From Streptomyces sp. NBC_00258 (GTDB lineage: Bacteria; Actinomycetota; Actinomycetes; Streptomycetales; Streptomycetaceae), in assembly GCF_036182465.1 (NCBI RefSeq), contig NZ_CP108081.1, forward strand, positions 2,852,001-2,916,000: DNA of 64,000 bases, written 5' to 3'. Shown here in pieces: positions 8,853 to 17,277 of the stretch. The first letter of the stretch is position 1. The number at the start of each line of letters is the position of its first letter. The position numbers and the translations under genes are program-made. The notes beneath the pieces are model-generated. The model saw nothing but the letters and a program-made list of their open reading frames with translations. It was not told the DNA's origin and did no database searches.

Positions 8853-9889
8853 GCGCCACACTCGTCGCCGTCATCCTGTCGCTGTTCTCGGCCGTCGCTT
8901 ACGCGGCCGCAGCGGTGGCCCAGCAGCGACTGGCCGCACGGACCCCCGACTCCGGGGTGCTCCGGCTGCTCGGCAGCGGTGCCTGGTGGTGGTCGGTGGG
9001 CCTCAACGCGTCGGCGGCACTGCTGCACGTGGCCGCCCTCAAGTACGGGCCCCTCACGCTGGTCCAGCCGCTCGGCGCGCTCACGCTCGTCGCCGCTGTG
9101 CCGCTGGGCGCCCGGATGGCGGGGCGGCACGTCACGTTCGTCGAGTGGCGCGGTACGGCGCTGACCCTGACCGGGCTCGCGGCCCTGCTGGTCACGGCGT
9201 CCGGGCCCGCGCCCGACGATGTGCTCAGCGTCCCGCAGGCGCTGGCCGTGGCGGGCACGACCGCGGCCCTCATGGGCGTACTGGCCAGGCCGGGCACCCG
9301 CCCCGGGCTGCGGCACGCGACCGCGTCCGGCTTCGCCTCGGGTGTCGCCTCGGCCCTCACACAGACCGTGACCGTCGCCGCGACGGACCGCTCGGAATCT
9401 CTGCTCAGCGGACAGGTGATCGTGGTCGCGCTGCTCGTCGCCACGTTCGCGGCGGGCGGGCTGCTGCTGTCGCAGACCGCCTACAAGGGCGGGCTCGGCG
9501 CTCCCCTCGCGGTGGTGACGCTGGCCAACCCGATCGCCGCCGCGGTGATCGGCCTCTCGCTGCTCGGCGAGCGGCTGCAGGGCGGCGCGGCGGGACTGCT
9601 GCTCGCGCTGGCCGGGGCGGCGGTCGCGGCCTGGGGTGTGGTGACGCTGTCGCGCGCCACTCCGGTGCCTCCGGCAGTGGGGTCCCCGACGGCGGAATCC
9701 CCGGCGAAGACTCCGGCGGGACCTTCGTTGAAGCCCTCGATAGAGCCCTCGTTGAAGCCTTCGGCAGGGACTTCGATGGACGACGAGCACCCGGTGGCCG
9801 CGGTTCTCGCCCTGGAGCCCGGATCGGCGTTGAACGAGCCCTCGTTGCTGCCTCGGCAGCCGAAGCCCGGGCGTCTCACCCCGCTGTAG
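8849..9889 (+). CDS. DMT-family (EamA-like) small-molecule transporter
   Basis: The protein has 346 residues. Ten hydrophobic segments arranged as two repeats start at VAVILSLFSAVAYAAAAVAQQ. The ALKYGPLTLVQPLGALTLVAAVPLGA stretch is typical of DMT family proteins annotated as integral membrane or multidrug exporters in Streptomyces. The C-terminal 50 residues are a Pro/Ser/Lys-rich tail with short repeats (PSLKPS twice). Translation is coupled to the PAP2 gene by an ATGA overlap, so both probably respond to the TetR regulator. The substrate is unknown. Confidence 0.78.
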   Translation: MSATLVAVILSLFSAVAYAAAAVAQQRLAARTPDSGVLRLLGSGAWWWSVGLNASAALLHVAALKYGPLTLVQPLGALTLVAAVPLGARMAGRHVTFVEWRGTALTLTGLAALLVTASGPAPDDVLSVPQALAVAGTTAALMGVLARPGTRPGLRHATASGFASGVASALTQTVTVAATDRSESLLSGQVIVVALLVATFAAGGLLLSQTAYKGGLGAPLAVVTLANPIAAAVIGLSLLGERLQGGAAGLLLALAGAAVAAWGVVTLSRATPVPPAVGSPTAESPAKTPAGPSLKPSIEPSLKPSAGTSMDDEHPVAAVLALEPGSALNEPSLLPRQPKPGRLTPL

Positions 9890-9911
9890 GCCACCTCGTG
9901 GCCCACGACGG

Positions 9912-9959
9912 CATGAGGGAGGGGCGGTCGCGGATGTCCGCGGCCGCCCCTCCCTCATG
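9912..9959. terminator. bidirectional terminator
   Basis: CATGAGGGAGGGGCGG at 9912-9927 pairs perfectly over 16 bp with 9944-9959. The loop itself folds (CGCGGA/TCCGCG). It sits between the convergent DMT and scramblase-like genes. Confidence 0.82.
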
Positions 9960-9980
9960 ACGAACTGACGAACCGACGCG

Positions 9981-10868
9981 TCAGCCAAGCCCTCGGCTGT
10001 CCTGCTTGAGCGCCGTGTCGACGGTCAGCGCCGTCGCTATCACGAGGCTCAACAGGGGCTCGGGAAGCTGGTAGTGCAGCTGCAGGACGTAGTTGTCCGC
10101 GGTCGTGAACATCGTCTTGGCGAGGCCTTCCCAGGTCTTGGTGATCCGGGCGACCTCGTTGTCGGCGTGGTCGACGATCGAGAAGTTCCAGGCGCGCCAG
10201 TTCTCCGCCTTGATCGCGCCAACCTGCTTGCCGTCGACCTTGATCGCGAAGTTGATCTTCCCGACCATGTTCTGCTGGGCTATCTCACCGACCGGCGAGC
10301 CGTCCGGCCGCGCCACGAGCACCCGCGACTTCATGAACTTACGGGGCCGGGTCAGCAGCAGCTGCGGCTGACCGTACGCGTCGCGGATCTCCAGCTTGTG
10401 CGTCATGAACTGGTCGAGGCTCGCGAAGAAGCGCAGCACCTTCTTCAGCGCGCTCTGTCCGACCTGCACCACCGAGCCGAGCTGGTTGCCCTGCTGATCC
10501 ATGACCTTGTACTCGTTGGTCAGCTCGATCAGCTTGGCCTTCTGGTTCACCACCAGGACCGGCTCGGTGAACAGCGTGCCCCCGCCGGCGGCGTTCGGTG
10601 CGACACCGGCCTGCTGATGCACCTGCTGCTGCACACGCGGGTCGAACCCTCCCGCCTGCTGCGGAACCTGCTGCACCGGTTGCTGCTGCGGCTGCTGCGG
10701 CTGCACAGGGTGCTGCTGCACGGGCTGGACCGGCTGCGCGGCCTGGGCCTGCTGCTGGTCCTGGTTGGTGTGCTGGGTCCACTGAACGCCGTCCCAGTAA
10801 CGCAGCGTCTGGGGCAGACCCTGAGGATCCGGGTACCAACCTGCAGGAGTGTTCGAATGCGTGGTCAC
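9981..10868 (-). CDS. DUF2510 plus phospholipid-scramblase/LURP-related protein
   Basis: The protein has 295 residues. Residues 8-32 form a DUF2510 motif (AGWYPDPQGLPQTLRYWDG). Residues 35-90 are a Gln/Pro/Val-rich low-complexity linker. From about residue 98 the chain matches the scramblase/LURP-one barrel family: LFTEPVLVVNQKAKLIELTNEYKV broken into beta strands, and a hydrophobic C-terminal helix (LPEPLLSLVIATALTV). The membership suggests a membrane-associated lipid-binding role. The biochemical activity of bacterial members is not established. It lies downstream of the phospholipase gene on the same strand with an 86-bp gap. Confidence 0.82.
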   Translation of the reverse strand: MTTHSNTPAGWYPDPQGLPQTLRYWDGVQWTQHTNQDQQQAQAAQPVQPVQQHPVQPQQPQQQPVQQVPQQAGGFDPRVQQQVHQQAGVAPNAAGGGTLFTEPVLVVNQKAKLIELTNEYKVMDQQGNQLGSVVQVGQSALKKVLRFFASLDQFMTHKLEIRDAYGQPQLLLTRPRKFMKSRVLVARPDGSPVGEIAQQNMVGKINFAIKVDGKQVGAIKAENWRAWNFSIVDHADNEVARITKTWEGLAKTMFTTADNYVLQLHYQLPEPLLSLVIATALTVDTALKQDSRGLG

Positions 10869-10954
10869 CGGGGCACACTACCCCGGGCCCGCCAGTACCT
10901 GACCAGTCCGTGCGATGTGGGACTCATCGCATCTCCTGTCGCGAATCGCACCCT

Positions 10955-13006
10955 CTACGCCCTGGCGATCGCCGGGTCGCTGACGCCGACCCGGCCGTTC
11001 TCGACGTGCCCGGCGAACCGGCGAAGGAACGAACCGCCCGCGTCGGACACGACGGTGAGGTCGTACCAGCGCTTGCTCGCCCCCAGGTCCACGGTGTGCC
11101 TCACGGTCGCGCCGGGCCGCACGCGGAACGACTTGGGCCTGCCGCCGTAGCCGTTCGTGAGCTTGAGTCCGACCGTGCGGGAGCCCTTGTTGGTGAAGGT
11201 CAGCTCGATGTCGTCCCCGTCGTGCCGTGCGGTGACCTCGGGTCCTGCGGACTTGCCCGGCCCCTTGAACACACGCACGAAGCCGTTGGGCCCGTGCACG
11301 GTCAGGTCGTACGAGCCGTTGGAGTAGGCGGAGTTCCAGGTGTCCGAGACGCTCTTGCCGGCCTCGGTGGTGTAGGTCCAGGGTCCGTCGGTGCGGCTCC
11401 CGGAGGTGACGTGGAAGGAGGCGCCGGCCTTCTTGCCCGAGGCGAAGGTCAGCGTGAACTTCCCGGCCTTCGGGTCGGCCGAGCCGTCGATCCACGGCGC
11501 GTAACGGAGCGGGCGGGCGAGCCGCAGACCGCGCTCCTGCTTCGGCAGCTTCGGATCCGCGGGCGGGGTCGGCTTGTAGTCCGGGTGCCGGTCCTTGTCC
11601 GGCGGCTCGTACGCGTCGGTGTCCGGGAGGTCGGCCGGCTTGCTGTCCTTGCGGGAGAAGTCGAACGCGGCGGTCAGGTCGCCGCAGATGGCCCGCCGCC
11701 AGGGCGAGATGTTCGGCTCCTCGACGCCGAAGCGGCGCTCCATGAACCGGACGATCGAGGTGTGGTCGAGGGTCTCGGAGCACACGTAACCGCCCTTGCT
11801 CCAGGGCGAGACGACGAGCATCGGCACGCGTGGGCCGAGACCGTAGGGGCCGGCGACGTTGGTCGGGCTCCCCGCGAAGAGGTCCGGGCCGACGTCGACG
11901 GTGGACTTGCCGTGGTCGGCGGAGCGCGGCGGCAGCGGCGGGACGAGGTGGTCGAAGAAGCCGTCGTTCTCGTCGTACGTGATGAACAGGGCCGTCGTCG
12001 CCCACACCTTGGGGTCGGAGGTGAGCGCCTCCAGGACCTGGGAGATGTACCAGGCGCCGTAGTTCGAGGGCCAGTTGGAGTGCTCGGAGAAGGCCTCGGG
12101 GGCGGCGATCCAGGAGATCTGCGGCAGCTTGCCGCCCTTGACGTCTGCCCGCAGCTGGTCGAAGTAGCCCTCGCCCTTGCGGGCGTCGGTGCCGGTGCGG
12201 GCCTTGTCGTAGAGCGGGTCGCCGGCCTTGGCGCCCCGGTACTTGTTGAAGTAGAGCAGCGAGTTGTCGCCGTAGTTGCCGCGGTACGCGTCCGAGATCC
12301 AGCCCCAGGAGCCGGCCGCGTCCAGGCCGTTGCCGATGTCCTGGTAGACCTTCCAGGAGATCCCGGCCTTCTCCAGCCGCTCGGGGTAGGTCGTCCAGTC
12401 GTACCCGACCTCGTCGTTGCCGAGGACCGGCCCGCCGCCCTTGCCGTCGTTGCCGGTGAAGCCCGTCCACATGTAGTAGCGGTTCGGGTCGGTGGAGCCG
12501 ATGAACGAGCAGTGGTACGCGTCGCAGACGGTGAAGGTGTCGGCGAGCGCGTAGTGGAACGGGATGTCCTCGCGGGTCAGGTACGCCATGGTCGTGGCAC
12601 CCTTCGCCGGGACCCATTTGTCATACTTGCCGCCGTTGTAGGCGGCATGCCCGTCGGGCCAGCTGTGCGGCAGGCCCTCCAAGAACTGCATGCCGAGGTC
12701 GTCGGCCTCCGGGTGGAAGGGCAGCAGGTCCTTGGTGCCGTCCGACTGGTGCCACACGGACTTGCCGTTGTCGAGCGTGACCGGGTGGGGGTCACCGAAA
12801 CCGCGGACGCCTCTGAGCGCACCGAAGTAGTGATCGAAGGAACGGTTCTCCTGCATAAGGACGACGATGTGCTCGACGTCCTCGATCGTGCCGCGGTGGT
12901 ACCCCGCGGGGATGGCCGCGGCCTTGGCGATGCTCTCCGACAGCGCGGTGAACCCCGCGGTGCCGCCTGCGAGTTGGAGAAAACGGCGCCGATTCACTTC
13001 GGGCAT
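10955..13006 (-). CDS. phosphocholine-specific phospholipase C, Tat-exported
   Basis: From ATG 13006 (AAGAGGT upstream) the protein has 683 residues. The N-terminus EVNRRRFLQLAGG is a twin-arginine signal. The catalytic domain opens with IEDVEHIVVLMQENRSFDHYFG, the phosphoesterase-family signature, and also has WIAAPEAFSEHSNWP and ALFITYDENDGFFDHLVPP, which carry metal-binding Glu, His and Asp residues. Two C-terminal DUF756 beta domains follow from about residue 475. Members hydrolyse phosphatidylcholine or sphingomyelin outside the cell, mostly for phosphate scavenging. I found no convincing PHO box in the 130 bp upstream. Confidence 0.93.
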   Translation of the reverse strand: MPEVNRRRFLQLAGGTAGFTALSESIAKAAAIPAGYHRGTIEDVEHIVVLMQENRSFDHYFGALRGVRGFGDPHPVTLDNGKSVWHQSDGTKDLLPFHPEADDLGMQFLEGLPHSWPDGHAAYNGGKYDKWVPAKGATTMAYLTREDIPFHYALADTFTVCDAYHCSFIGSTDPNRYYMWTGFTGNDGKGGGPVLGNDEVGYDWTTYPERLEKAGISWKVYQDIGNGLDAAGSWGWISDAYRGNYGDNSLLYFNKYRGAKAGDPLYDKARTGTDARKGEGYFDQLRADVKGGKLPQISWIAAPEAFSEHSNWPSNYGAWYISQVLEALTSDPKVWATTALFITYDENDGFFDHLVPPLPPRSADHGKSTVDVGPDLFAGSPTNVAGPYGLGPRVPMLVVSPWSKGGYVCSETLDHTSIVRFMERRFGVEEPNISPWRRAICGDLTAAFDFSRKDSKPADLPDTDAYEPPDKDRHPDYKPTPPADPKLPKQERGLRLARPLRYAPWIDGSADPKAGKFTLTFASGKKAGASFHVTSGSRTDGPWTYTTEAGKSVSDTWNSAYSNGSYDLTVHGPNGFVRVFKGPGKSAGPEVTARHDGDDIELTFTNKGSRTVGLKLTNGYGGRPKSFRVRPGATVRHTVDLGASKRWYDLTVVSDAGGSFLRRFAGHVENGRVGVSDPAIARA

Positions 13007-13165
13007 GGCAGGTGACCTCTTGTCCTGACGGGGCATTGCGGGCAAGTACGTGATGGAACGTGCGCGAATGGAGTGTTCCAAGAGCAACAAACGTCAGGGA
13101 AGGGTCGCGTGGCATCTGTGTGAAAGACAGCGGTACGTGAGGTGCGCGGCCCGTTCGGGGAATGG

Positions 13166-13603
13166 TCAGCTTCCGGTCGCTTCCTTCCAGCCGCCGACGT
13201 ACGACGTGAGGTTCTTGTCGAGGTCGGACCAGTCGGGCTCGAAGACCTCCACGCCGTCCATGAGCTTGGTGAGGGCGATCGCGTTGGCGTCGGTGGGCTT
13301 GGCGTCCCGGCGGGCGCTGAAGCCGCCGCCGATCTCGCTGACCTACTGCTGGGCCTTGCGGCTCAGCACGTAGTCGAGGAGCTTCTTGGCGTTCTTGCTG
13401 TGCGGGGCGTCGGTGACGAGCCCGGCCGCGTAGGGCAGGGCGAGGGTGGTGGGCCCGCCCGTGGCGGTCGCCGGGAACCAGATCGCAAGGTTCGGCATGG
13501 ACTTGGCCTGGGCGAAGTTCATCTGGACGTCGCCGTTCGCCACGAGGAGTTCGCCCTTGGCGACCTTGGGCGCGAGCTTGCCGGTGGAAGCGGCAAATGC
13601 CAA
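13166..13603 (-). pseudogene. remnant of a 2-aminoethylphosphonate-type ABC substrate-binding protein
   Basis: The reading frame keeps only the C-terminal third of an extracellular binding protein (GKLAPKVAKGELLVANGDVQMNF, then SKNAKKLLDYVLSRKAQQ). It is broken by an in-frame TAG at 13343-13345. Sense coding continues past it in the same frame (SEIGGGFSARRDAKPTDANAIA) to a natural TGA at 13166-13168. The 5' two thirds, including signal peptide and ligand lobe, are missing. The frame meets a TGA 36 bases upstream of residue one, so there is a deletion junction near 13600. No permease or ATPase gene remains nearby. I favour the aminoethylphosphonate class from the sequence style, but Fe3+ or polyamine binding proteins are related. 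Confidence 0.72.
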
Positions 13604-13719
13604 CGTAAGAGTCCGTTTCGGCCCCTGTGATCACGACGGCATGGCGCGTGATCGGCAACGCTTGCCCCATGACAATCTGCGGTCCAGCACAGGGACTTGG
13701 ATCCGGAGGTACACAGCGC

Positions 13720-14592
13720 GTGGCGGCGAAGACCAACCCCACCGTCAGGAGACGTCATCTTGGAGCCGAACTTCGCCGACTCCGCGTGGCCAGTGGGCTG
13801 AAGAGCAAAGAAGTGGCCGAGCGACTCCTGGTCTCTCAGCCCAAAATCAGCCATCTGGAGAACGGCAACCGCGCCATCAGCCCTCGCGACGTGCGCGACC
13901 TGTGCGCGATCTACGGGGTGACGGACCGGCAGGTCATCGACTCCCTGATGGAGATGGCCAGGGAATCGAGCCGGCGGAGCTGGTGGCACTCCTACGGCGA
14001 CCTCTCCAACAGCGTCTATATCGACCTGGAGACGGACGCCGCCTCCCTCCACACCTACGATCCCATGGTCATCCCCGGCCTGCTGCAGACTCCTGCCTAC
14101 GCCCAGGCCGTCATCGGCGAAACGATCCCTCTGCTCACTGCCGAACAGACCGCCACCCGCCTCAAGGTGCGGCTGCGCCGTCAGCACCGGATCTACGACC
14201 CGGCCCGCCCGCTGCGCCTGTGGGTCGTCCTGGACGAATCGGCATTGCATCGCGTCGTCGGCAGCCCCGACATCATGCGCGAGCAACTGGAACACCTGAA
14301 CGCGCTCAGCGCCGAGCCGCACATCACCATGCAGGTCCTCCCGTACACCGTGGGCGCTCACCCGGGCCTGACAGGACAGTTCTCCATCCTGAGGTTCGCC
14401 GACAGCCACGAGTCAGGGGTGGTGTACCTGGAACGGTTCACCAGCGACCTCTGCCTGGAGAAACCGTCCGACGTGCAGCACTACAGCACGATGTACGACC
14501 ACCTCCAGGCCCAGGCCCTCACCTCCGACAGCAGCCGCGACTTCCTCACCGACACCACCAAGACGTACATCGACGCGGCGATCGAGCCCTGA
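13720..14592 (+). CDS. XRE-family regulator with DUF5753 domain
   Basis: GTG 13720 is preceded by GGAGG at nine bases and gives 290 residues. An XRE helix-turn-helix lies at about 12-70 (LRRLRVASGLKSKEVAERLLVSQPKISHLENG). The DUF5753 domain follows (PGLLQTPAYAQAVI and HITMQVLPYTVGAHPG are its hallmarks). Hundreds of paralogues of this type occur in a Streptomyces genome, usually paired with a small DUF397 protein as in BldB/WhiJ-like systems. Here no DUF397 gene follows, so the partner is missing or distant. The gene begins just beyond the broken binding-protein remnant. Confidence 0.9.
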   Translation: MAAKTNPTVRRRHLGAELRRLRVASGLKSKEVAERLLVSQPKISHLENGNRAISPRDVRDLCAIYGVTDRQVIDSLMEMARESSRRSWWHSYGDLSNSVYIDLETDAASLHTYDPMVIPGLLQTPAYAQAVIGETIPLLTAEQTATRLKVRLRRQHRIYDPARPLRLWVVLDESALHRVVGSPDIMREQLEHLNALSAEPHITMQVLPYTVGAHPGLTGQFSILRFADSHESGVVYLERFTSDLCLEKPSDVQHYSTMYDHLQAQALTSDSSRDFLTDTTKTYIDAAIEP

Positions 14593-14607
14593 GCGTCGGC
14601 CGCAGGA

Positions 14608-14640
14608 GCCGGTCGCGACGACACCCCGCCGACGACCGGC
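14608..14640. terminator. possible terminator between convergent genes
   Basis: GCCGGTCG at 14608-14615 pairs with CGACCGGC at 14633-14640 around a 17-base loop. It lies between the XRE gene and the convergent phosphatase-like gene. The stem is short, so the call is tentative. Confidence 0.35.
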
Positions 14641-14668
14641 CTCGACACCCCCTCGATCCCAGCTGCCC

Positions 14669-15448
14669 TCAGGCGACAAGGACTTCCAGCGCGGCGGCGT
14701 GCACACCCGGGGCGGCGGCGAGGTAGCTCTCGCCGGCCAGTTCCCACGGCTTGCCCTCCATGTCGGTCACGACGCCTCCGGCCTCCTGGACCAGCAGCAC
14801 ACCTGCCGCGTGGGACCGGACGTTGTCGAACTGCCAGTGCAGATCCATCCGGCCCGCGGCGACCTGGGCTAGATGCTGGGTCACCGGTACGGAGACCCGC
14901 ACATAGAGGGCGGCGTTCATCATCGCGGTGAAGGCGGAGCCCATCCGCTTCGCGAGCTCGGGGTCGTGACCCGGCTTGGCCTGGCCGGTCCCGGCCAGTG
15001 CGCCGTCCAACGACGTCTTGGCCGAGACCCGCAGCCGTACACCGTCGAGGAACGCCCCGCCGCCCTCGGTCGCGGTGAACATCTCGTCGAGGGCCGGGAA
15101 GAAGACCACCGCCAGCACCGGGCGGCCGTCGCGGACGAGGCTCACGCCGATGTTCCAGTCGGGCATGCCGTGCACCGCGTTGACGTTGCCGCCGACCGGG
15201 TCGATGAGCCACCACTCGCCCGAGGCCAGTGGTCCCGATCCGTGTTCGTCGTTGAGCCAGCCCGCGCTCGGCAGGGCCTCGGTCAACGCCGGTCGCAACG
15301 TGTCGACGACGGCCGCGTCATTGGCCCGGAGGTCCGCGAGCAGTTCGGGGAGCCCGGGCTGACGGGACTCGGTGGAATAGCGCGTCATCATCCGGGCGCC
15401 GGCGTGGCGGACGGCGGCGACGGTGGCGGCAAGCAGTTCCTGGTTCAT
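14669..15448 (-). CDS. inositol monophosphatase-family protein with altered metal-binding motifs
   Basis: From ATG 15448 (CAGGAG seven bases upstream) the protein has 259 residues. The fold is that of the inositol monophosphatase/FIG superfamily. Where true phosphatases have DPxDGT-N, this chain has LIDPVGGNVN, losing one Asp. Where they have WDxAAG, it has RSHAAG, again losing the Asp. The first-motif GEE is replaced by NDEHG. Three of the usual Mg2+ ligands are therefore altered. The protein may be a non-catalytic relative, or use a different chemistry. It is divergent from a LysR gene 55 bp away, which is the usual arrangement for a LysR target. Confidence 0.75.
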   Translation of the reverse strand: MNQELLAATVAAVRHAGARMMTRYSTESRQPGLPELLADLRANDAAVVDTLRPALTEALPSAGWLNDEHGSGPLASGEWWLIDPVGGNVNAVHGMPDWNIGVSLVRDGRPVLAVVFFPALDEMFTATEGGGAFLDGVRLRVSAKTSLDGALAGTGQAKPGHDPELAKRMGSAFTAMMNAALYVRVSVPVTQHLAQVAAGRMDLHWQFDNVRSHAAGVLLVQEAGGVVTDMEGKPWELAGESYLAAAPGVHAAALEVLVA

Positions 15449-15503
15449 GTGATGCTCCTGGAGTTGATCGGAGTGGATCTGTGGCTGGTTAGGATTTACT
15501 GTC

Positions 15504-16403
15504 ATGCAACTGGACTTGAATCTGCTGACCGTGCTGGACGCCCTGCTCGAGGAGGGCAGCGTGATGGGCGCGGCCCAGCGGCTGCATCTGTCCTCGCCCG
15601 CGGTGAGCCGCACGCTGGGCCGGCTTCGTACTGTCACCGGGGACGACATCCTGGTGCGTACCGGCCATTCGATGGCTCCCACTCCGTACGCGCTGTCGGT
15701 GCGGGAGGAGGTGCACCGGCTGGTGCGGCAGGCGCACGAGGTGCTCTCGCCGGTCCGCGAGCTGGATCTGGCGCGGTTGGAGCGCACCTTCACGATCCAG
15801 TGTCACGACGCGGTGGCCGCGTCGCTGGTGCCGGTCCTGGTCGACAGGATCCAGCAGCGGGCCCGGGGGGTGCAGTTGCGGGTGCTGGCGGAGAACTCCG
15901 TCGACACCGACGACCTGCGCCACGGCCGTGTCGATCTCGAACTCGGCGGCGCCAGGCCCGCTCTGCCCGAGTTCCGCTCCGAGCCGCTGGGCGAGGACCG
16001 GCTCGTGGTGGCGATGCGCGCGGACCACCCCTGCGCCGCCAGACTCGACCTGGCCTCCTACGCCGCGCAGCCGCATGTGGTGATCTCCCGGCGCGGCCGC
16101 CTGACCGCGTCGATCGACGAGGTGCTGGCCGCCGAGGGCCTTGAGCGCCGGGTGGTCGCGGCGGTCGCCACGGTGTCCACCGCCCTGCAGATCGCCGCCC
16201 GCAGCGACGCGCTGGTCACCTGCACGGCCGTCCTGGGCCGCCCGCTCATCGAGGTGTTCGCCCTCGCCACCCGGCCGCTGCCGGTCCAGTCCCCGGCGGC
16301 GACGATCAACTGCAACTGGCACCAGCGCTACGACTCCGACCCCGCCCACGCCTGGCTCCGCAAACAGGTCCGCGAGTCGATCGAGGAAATCACCGCCCGC
16401 TGA
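15504..16403 (+). CDS. LysR-family transcriptional regulator
   Basis: The protein has 299 residues. The N-terminal winged HTH is typical: MQLDLNLLTVLDALLEEGSVMGAAQRLHLSSPAVSR over residues 1-36, then LGRLRTVTGDDILVRTG. A periplasmic-binding-like effector domain follows from about residue 90. The FTIQCHDAVAASLVP segment and the LTASIDEVLAAEGLERRV segment are of the NodD/PcpR-like LysR subgroup. It shares a 55-bp promoter region with the phosphatase-like gene, so that gene is the most likely target. The effector is unknown. Confidence 0.9.
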   Translation: MQLDLNLLTVLDALLEEGSVMGAAQRLHLSSPAVSRTLGRLRTVTGDDILVRTGHSMAPTPYALSVREEVHRLVRQAHEVLSPVRELDLARLERTFTIQCHDAVAASLVPVLVDRIQQRARGVQLRVLAENSVDTDDLRHGRVDLELGGARPALPEFRSEPLGEDRLVVAMRADHPCAARLDLASYAAQPHVVISRRGRLTASIDEVLAAEGLERRVVAAVATVSTALQIAARSDALVTCTAVLGRPLIEVFALATRPLPVQSPAATINCNWHQRYDSDPAHAWLRKQVRESIEEITAR

Positions 16404-16428
16404 CCACTGGGCCTGCCCACTGCCCCGC

Positions 16429-17037
16429 CTACTCCGGCAGCGGCAGGGCCACAGCCCCGGGAAAAGCAGGCGTCTCGGCCTCGTCGAGCATCGCCGCGGC
16501 GACGGTCTCCCGGCTGACCTGCGCACCCAGGTCGAAGACGGGCGCGGCCGCCAGGCCGACCGTGCGCCGGCCAGGGCTTACCGGCCCGTCGGCGAGCATC
16601 CCGGCATGGAAGACCGTGCCCCCGGCCGCGAGCACCGTGTCGTCGGCCTCGACCTTGTCCGCCAGCCGCTCACCCAGCACCGCGGCGAGCATGCCCGCCC
16701 CCTCCCCCGCCACGCCGGCCGACCTGCCCGTGCCATACGCGCCAAGCCAGATCACCCGCCGCGGACCGGCCGCGACCACAGCCCGGGCCCCGGCCAGCAA
16801 CGTCCCCGCCCGGTCGGTGCCGAGCGCGGACAGGACCACACCATCCCCGTCCACGGCGGCGACGATGCTGGCCGCGTCATTCACATCACCCGCCACCTTG
16901 CGCAGATTCGGCGAGTCGGGCAGAGCGATCCGCTCGGGATCACGCGCGATCGCGGTCACGGTGTGACCACGCCACAACGCCTGCCGGGTGAGGGCCATTC
17001 CGGTCCGGCCGGAGGCCGCGAGGACAGTGAGGTTCAT
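16429..17037 (-). CDS. NAD(P)-binding reductase, NmrA/SDR-like (atypical short chain)
   Basis: From ATG 17037 the protein has 202 residues. The N-terminus MNLTVLAASGRTGMALTRQALWRGHTVTAIARDPER is a dinucleotide-binding Rossmann motif of the NAD(P)H-binding (NmrA, BLVRB-like) group. GDVNDAASIVAAVDG follows, with the acidic residue at strand 3. There is no classical YxxxK pair. Relatives include biliverdin-reductase B-like and quinone-sensing reductases, so the substrate cannot be assigned. An upstream palindrome suggests control by a small regulator of the HxlR or MarR kind, though no such gene is adjacent. Confidence 0.78.
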   Translation of the reverse strand: MNLTVLAASGRTGMALTRQALWRGHTVTAIARDPERIALPDSPNLRKVAGDVNDAASIVAAVDGDGVVLSALGTDRAGTLLAGARAVVAAGPRRVIWLGAYGTGRSAGVAGEGAGMLAAVLGERLADKVEADDTVLAAGGTVFHAGMLADGPVSPGRRTVGLAAAPVFDLGAQVSRETVAAAMLDEAETPAFPGAVALPLPE

Positions 17038-17060
17038 ACCGAGAACGCTAGGGAACCCAC

Positions 17061-17076
17061 CACTTAACATCAAGTG
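17061..17076. promoter_or_regulatory. palindromic operator candidate upstream of the NmrA-like reductase
   Basis: CACTTAACATCAAGTG has 5-bp arms with a 6-bp centre and lies 24 bp before the reductase start, in an AT-rich block that also holds ACTTTATAAGT at about 17087-17097. This is the expected position for a repressor site. Confidence 0.4.
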
Positions 17077-17237
17077 CAAGCATCTGACTTTATAAGTTAC
17101 CCAGACGCAATCCATGTGCCATGACCCCTCCTGGACGGCATGGGTGTCAGTACCGACGGGCTGGGCATCTTCCGCCTCACGGAAGCCGCCTTGCGGAGCC
17201 ACCGCAAGGGTCACGACGCTGAGTCCAACCACGGCAC

Positions 17238-17257
17238 GCGGGGCGACGGCGCCCCGC
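17238..17257 (+). promoter_or_regulatory. hairpin in the vanA leader
   Basis: GCGGGGCG at 17238-17245 pairs with CGCCCCGC at 17250-17257 around a four-base loop, 20 bases before the vanA start. It could weaken translation or act as an attenuator. Confidence 0.3.
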
Positions 17258-17277
17258 TTCACGGGACGGGACCGCCC

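Noticed and set aside
9720..9790. A repeat array in the DMT transporter tail (PSLKPS, PSIEPS).
   Set aside because: Only two or three short, degenerate copies; low-complexity tail rather than a repeat element.
10598..13015. An 805-codon open frame antisense to the phospholipase C gene.
   Set aside because: The opposite strand encodes a Tat-signal phospholipase with full motifs; the antisense frame has no ribosome-binding site or family.
13007..13140. PHO box before the phospholipase C gene.
   Set aside because: No pair of GTTCACC-like 11-bp direct repeats could be found.
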